A stretch of 7,107 nt of DNA from Candidatus Woesearchaeota archaeon (GTDB lineage: Archaea > Nanobdellota > Nanobdellia > Woesearchaeales > WJKL01), in assembly GCA_019322455.1 (NCBI GenBank), contig JAHWIT010000088.1, forward strand, positions 1 through 7,107. The letters are read 5' to 3'. Below are positions 4,892-7,107 of the stretch, piece by piece. The notes below the pieces were generated by a model that worked only from the letters and a program-made list of their open reading frames with translations, did no database searches and was not told the origin of the DNA. A program made the position numbers and the translations under genes. Position 1 is the first letter of the stretch. Every line of letters starts with the position of its first letter.

Positions 4892-5038
4892 TAACGGTTT
4901 CGTCCGTTAACACCGATAGGCGACTCCTAATTGTGCTCAAAAATCTTAAATGATTTTTGGCACCCCAAAATTGCTTTGCAATTTTGATGGCTTCGCAACC
5001 GGAGTCCCCTGTAAATTTGATGGACAATCGTTAGACAA
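4892..5038 (+). other. tRNA-Arg intron 1 (D loop, position 19/20), 147 bases
   Basis: A near-ideal BHB marks it: outer helix CCTA/TAGG (4882-4885/5040-5043), central helix GTCT/AGAC (4886-4889/5033-5036), 3-base bulges GGT (4890-4892) and AAA (5037-5039), and inner helix AACGGTT/AATCGTT (4893-4899/5026-5032). Cutting after the second bulge base gives the boundaries used. The interior continues as a rod: 4902-4910 with 5017-5025, 4916-4920 with 5008-5012, and GACTCC/GGAGTC (4922-4927/5001-5006). It is topped by two hairpins at 4933-4963 and 4966-4986. No protein is encoded. Confidence 0.85.
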
Positions 5039-5048
5039 ATAGGGCGAC

Positions 5049-5070
5049 AAGTGATTTAATCACTCGCTAT
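5049..5070 (+). other. tRNA-Arg intron 2 (anticodon stem, position 28/29), 22 bases
   Basis: AGTGAT/ATCACT (5050-5055/5059-5064) with loop TTA forms the inner helix. GGCG/CGCT (5043-5046/5065-5068) is the central 4-bp helix, and bulges ACA (5047-5049) and ATA (5069-5071) hold the cuts AC^A and AT^A. The result, ACAGC against GCTGT, is fully Watson-Crick. Shifting the cut by one or two bases would also give a tRNA but with A-T/U-G pairing ATAGC, so the exact edges could move by up to two bases. The outer helix is weak. Confidence 0.8.
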
Positions 5071-5115
5071 AGCCTCCTAAGCTGTAGATCCGGAGTTCAA
5101 ATCTTCGCTGGCCCG

Positions 5116-5130
5116 TTTTTAATCTTTTTT
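5116..5130 (+). terminator. T-tract terminator of tRNA-Arg
   Basis: TTTTT (5116-5120) follows the discriminator base directly and TTTTTT (5125-5130) follows four bases later, a typical archaeal transcription terminator. The opposing DUF2334 gene ends at 5132, so the tract also separates two convergent units. Confidence 0.65.
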
Positions 5131-5131
5131 A

Positions 5132-5866
5132 TTATTTGTTTAAAAACTCAGAATATGTTGTTAGTTGTCTAGTTTGAGATGTATATTTTATTATTTCAAG
5201 AGCTTTTTCAAATGCTTTTTCATCTTTTAAGTCTATTGGATGTATTTGAAATCTTGCAAGTGGTTTTTTTCTTAGCCAAATTTTAAATAAAATTTGGCTA
5301 TATATATTAAATAACTTGTTGCTTAATTTATTTTTTCCATCTAATCCGGTTATCAATGAATAAATATCTCTATTTCTTTTATAGTCTTTTACACAATCAA
5401 CAAAAGTAGTGTATTCAAATCCAGAATTAATTACTGCTTGTTCAGCTTCTTTTGTCATAAAGTGACAAGGAGCTATAAAACCAATAGGATAAATTTCAGC
5501 TTCATGTAAAATCTCTTTTCCTTTTTTTATTTTTTCTTCTGCTTCAGAATAAGTTAAATTCATAAATTCATGATTATTTTTAGCATAAATCACATTTATG
5601 AGAAAGTCATGTAATTTTTTGAGTGGTTTTAATGGTCTATGCTCATAACCATGTTGTATTAGTTCATTTCCTTTTTCTCTTTCAGAATAAATCCAATCTA
5701 GAAATCTTTGATTATGTAAAATATTATATTTACCTATATAATAAGGTATTACAGCAATGCTTCTTTTTTTAATTCCTTGTATATCTAATTCTTGTGTTAT
5801 TTCTTCTAACTCAGATAAATTAGATGGGTTTGCATCGTGTATAATAACTACAATATTTTTTTCCAT
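5132..5866 (-). CDS. DUF2334 polysaccharide-deacetylase-like protein
   Basis: A 244-residue member of the DUF2334 group of the polysaccharide deacetylase (NodB-like) superfamily, enzymes that remove acyl groups from sugars using a metal held by Asp-His-His. Visible elements: IHDANPS at 9-15 with Asp11; KKRSIAVIPYY at 33-43; ELIQHGYEH at 68-76 with metal ligands H72 and H76; GFIAPCHF at 129-136; and FQIHP at 206-210 with H209 as probable catalytic His. No signal peptide, so it likely acts in the cytosol, for example on sugar precursors; the substrate is unknown. ATG 5866 is supported by a TATA box about 26 bases upstream and by the first strand starting immediately. It is divergent from a glycosidase-like gene 79 bases away, consistent with a shared carbohydrate role. 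Confidence 0.85.
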   Translation of the reverse strand: MEKNIVVIIHDANPSNLSELEEITQELDIQGIKKRSIAVIPYYIGKYNILHNQRFLDWIYSEREKGNELIQHGYEHRPLKPLKKLHDFLINVIYAKNNHEFMNLTYSEAEEKIKKGKEILHEAEIYPIGFIAPCHFMTKEAEQAVINSGFEYTTFVDCVKDYKRNRDIYSLITGLDGKNKLSNKLFNIYSQILFKIWLRKKPLARFQIHPIDLKDEKAFEKALEIIKYTSQTRQLTTYSEFLNK

Positions 5867-5887
5867 ATGTTAGAATAATAAATTTTA

Positions 5888-5896
5888 TTTATAAAA
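5888..5896 (-). promoter_or_regulatory. TATA box of the DUF2334 gene
   Basis: On the minus strand the sequence reads GTTTTATAAAT, with the core TTTATAAA (5895-5888) centred about 26 bases before ATG 5866, giving a leaderless transcript. The core is itself palindromic but too far from the plus-strand ATG at 5946 to serve it. Confidence 0.6.
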
Positions 5897-5914
5897 CTGA
5901 TGCTTTTTAGAAGA

Positions 5915-5928
5915 TTTTAAATATATAA
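5915..5928 (+). promoter_or_regulatory. TATA box of the glycosidase-like gene
   Basis: TTTTAAATATATAA at 5915-5928 is preceded by purine-rich AGAAGA (BRE-like). Its core lies about 25-28 bases before ATG 5946, so the message is probably leaderless. Confidence 0.6.
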
Positions 5929-5945
5929 TTAATTTAGATATTAAA

Positions 5946-7037
5946 ATGCTAAATTTAACACATTTATCAGAAGCTTGGAGAATTTTTAAGAGAAGTAGAT
6001 ATGTAAAGAAACATGGAGTTAAGAAATATAGAGGAAATGCTGAAAGGATTTGCAAACAAATAGTAAAGGATTGCTGGAATGGAAGATATTTTCAAGTAAG
6101 TACTGGACATTTTAATGAGTTTTATGTTCGAGATTTTGGATGGTGCATTGATTCTTTATTAAAATTAGGTTATAAAAAAGAAGTTAAGAAAACATTGGAA
6201 TATGCAATTGATATTTATTCTAAGCAAGGATTAAAGACAACAATAACTTCAAATGGAAAAACTGTTGATGTTTTTACTTATGCTCCTGATAGTTTGGCTT
6301 TTTTGGTTAGAAGTTTAAGGGTTTTAGGAGATAAAGATTTGGTTAAAAAATATAAAGATTTTTTGATAAAAGAGATTGATAAATTTTATGATTTAGTTGT
6401 TGACAAAGAAACTGGACTAGTTAGAAGTGATAGATATTTTAGTTCAATAAAAGATGAAGCAAAAAGAAGAAGTAGTTGTTATGATAATTCTATGGTTGCG
6501 ATGCTGAATAATGAATTAATTAAATTAAATTTTCATAATCCTTTGAAGAAATATAATTTTAAAAAAACAATTAAACATATGTTTTGGAATGAAAGCTATT
6601 TTGTTGATTCTTTAAGAGGAGACAAAGAAATAGTAACTGGAGATGCTAATATTTTTCCTTTTTGGACAGAGGTTTTTGATGATAAAGAAATGTTAAAGAA
6701 TGCAATTGAACAAATACAACTAAATAAACTTGATCAACCATTTCCATTAAGATATTCTTATTCTAAAAACCATAATCAAAAGATGAATTTTGTTGAGAAA
6801 TTTGTTCCAAATTATGAAAGAGATACGTGCTGGATGCATATGGGTCTTTTATATATTCAGTTAGTTAAACAAATTGATAAAGAAAAGGCTCAAGAATATA
6901 AAATGAAATATAAGGAATTAATAGAAAAATATCATAATTTTCTTGAAGTATTTAATCCAGATGGAACTCCTTTTAAAAGCAGATTTTATTATGCTGATGA
7001 AGGAATGTTATGGACTGCTAATTATTTATTCTTGTAA
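5946..7037 (+). CDS. Six-hairpin (alpha/alpha barrel) glycosidase-like protein
   Basis: A 363-residue protein with the repeated helix-hairpin pattern and motifs of the six-hairpin glycosidase superfamily (GH15, GH63, GH100 and relatives). Key segments: FYVRDFGW at 59-66, resembling the VRDF/WxRD motif in which Asp (here D63) is the general acid in GH100/GH63; YAPDSLAF at 112-119; CYDNSMVA at 178-185; GDANIFPFW at 232-240; ERDTCWMHMG at 291-300; and YADEGMLWTANYL at 349-361, where E352 is a candidate catalytic base. No signal peptide, so intracellular; substrate unknown, possibly a glucan, sucrose-like or glycan-derived sugar. The family call rests on motif resemblance, not a search. It is divergent from the DUF2334 gene. 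The 3' end overlaps by 16 bases the end of a minus-strand membrane-protein gene. Confidence 0.72.
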   Translation: MLNLTHLSEAWRIFKRSRYVKKHGVKKYRGNAERICKQIVKDCWNGRYFQVSTGHFNEFYVRDFGWCIDSLLKLGYKKEVKKTLEYAIDIYSKQGLKTTITSNGKTVDVFTYAPDSLAFLVRSLRVLGDKDLVKKYKDFLIKEIDKFYDLVVDKETGLVRSDRYFSSIKDEAKRRSSCYDNSMVAMLNNELIKLNFHNPLKKYNFKKTIKHMFWNESYFVDSLRGDKEIVTGDANIFPFWTEVFDDKEMLKNAIEQIQLNKLDQPFPLRYSYSKNHNQKMNFVEKFVPNYERDTCWMHMGLLYIQLVKQIDKEKAQEYKMKYKELIEKYHNFLEVFNPDGTPFKSRFYYADEGMLWTANYLFL

Positions 7038-7107
7038 AATTTTATTATAATCAGAGTAATTATTATACTTATTGCTAGAAGCAGAAAAAGAACCCCTGGC
7101 GTAGTTA
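7022..7107 (-). CDS. C-terminal end of a membrane-anchored protein (5' part outside window)
   Basis: From the window edge the minus strand is open for 27 codons to a TAA at 7024-7022. It reads Thr-Thr-Pro-Gly-Val, then about 16-18 strongly hydrophobic residues (Leu, Ile, Val, Phe), then the basic tail KFYKNK. This pattern is a C-terminal transmembrane anchor: a PG-containing start, helix, and positive cytosolic end. It recalls archaeal C-terminal sorting tripartite tails (PGF-CTERM-like), though the motif here is PGV and a plain tail anchor or the last helix of a multi-pass protein is equally possible. The other two minus-strand frames are stopped or do not make a convincing protein. It overlaps the 3' end of the glycosidase-like gene by 16 bases. 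Confidence 0.55.
   Translation of the reverse strand, partial: TTPGVLFLLLAISIIITLIIIKFYKNK

Larger units (their letters stand above)
4872..5115 (+). tRNA. tRNA-Arg (anticodon CCT) with two introns and a 10-base middle exon
   Basis: Exons 4872-4891, 5039-5048 and 5071-5115 join to a 75-base tRNA. Acceptor GGGCCAG (4872-4878) pairs with CTGGCCC (5108-5114). D stem GCCT (4881-4884) pairs with GGGC (5042-5045) with one G-U; the spliced D loop is AGTCTGG+ATA, like archaeal tRNA-Arg. The anticodon stem becomes AC+AGC against GCTGT (5081-5085), all Watson-Crick; loop CTCCTAA carries CCT at 5076-5078. Variable loop AGATC, T arm CGGAG-TTCAAAT-CTTCG (5091-5107), discriminator G73, no encoded CCA. Both introns are at non-canonical sites (19/20 and 28/29). 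The Arg identity position A20 is the first base of the middle exon. T-tracts follow directly. Confidence 0.92.

Noticed and set aside
4918..4927. AGGCG at 4918-4922 as the D-stem 3' strand of tRNA-Arg, implying a short 25-base intron and then another large one
   Set aside because: AGGGCG at 5041-5046 gives a near-perfect BHB, a D loop like known archaeal tRNA-Arg and a correct anticodon stem, whereas 4918-4927 pairs within intron 1.
7023..7106. Alternative minus-strand frame ending Asn-Lys-Ile-Leu-Gln-Glu
   Set aside because: It is open to a stop inside the glycosidase gene but has no protein-like pattern; the adjacent frame shows a clear membrane helix and basic tail.

Overview
The window reads as chromosomal DNA of a very AT-rich archaeon, most likely a DPANN-type lineage such as Woesearchaeota, Pacearchaeota or Nanoarchaeota. 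The evidence is: TATA boxes centred 24-30 bases upstream of ATG codons (leaderless transcripts), two tRNA genes without encoded CCA and with introns flanked by bulge-helix-bulge (BHB) motifs, an archaeal YGR210-type YchF GTPase, archaeal TruD, and short hypothetical proteins that resemble ones I remember from DPANN genomes. The lineage call is inference, because there is no rRNA or marker phylogeny to test it.

Layout, left to right. (1) 2-1030, minus: YchF-like GTPase, cut by the window start. (2) 1088-1789, plus: PHP-domain metal-dependent hydrolase, divergent from ychF across 57 bases holding one palindromic TATA box. (3) 1832-2461, plus: Trp-rich protein of unknown function with its own BRE/TATA promoter. 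(4) 2456-2530: a GC-rich island whose folding and upstream promoter suggest an undescribed small RNA on the minus strand, ending in a strong hairpin that overlaps the stop codon of gene 3. (5) 2605-2781, plus: tRNA-Thr(UGU) with a structured 104-base intron, followed seven bases later by a small hypothetical gene (2789-3247) and adenylate kinase (3244-3888), which overlap by ATGA. The only good Shine-Dalgarno sequence of the hypothetical gene lies inside the tRNA acceptor stem. (6) 3860-4816, minus: truD, convergent with and overlapping adk by 29 bases. (7) 4872-5115, plus: tRNA-Arg(CCU), divergent from truD over another palindromic TATA box. It is split by a 147-base intron in the D loop and a 22-base intron in the anticodon stem, leaving a 10-base middle exon. 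(8) 5132-5866, minus: DUF2334 deacetylase-like protein, divergent from (9) 5946-7037, plus: a six-hairpin glycosidase-like protein. (10) 7022-7107, minus: C-terminal end of a membrane-anchored protein cut by the window edge.

Most protein genes are housekeeping: GTPase, nucleotide balance (Adk) and tRNA modification (TruD). The most notable content is RNA. It comprises two intron-containing tRNA genes with elaborate introns, a tRNA fused to a protein operon, a candidate small RNA, and a truD gene sharing a promoter with a tRNA that carries U13, the base position TruD modifies. Genes 8 and 9 look like a small carbohydrate-related pair. No CRISPR array, transposase, integrase, rRNA or replication origin is visible, and no gene-free stretch exceeds 300 bases.
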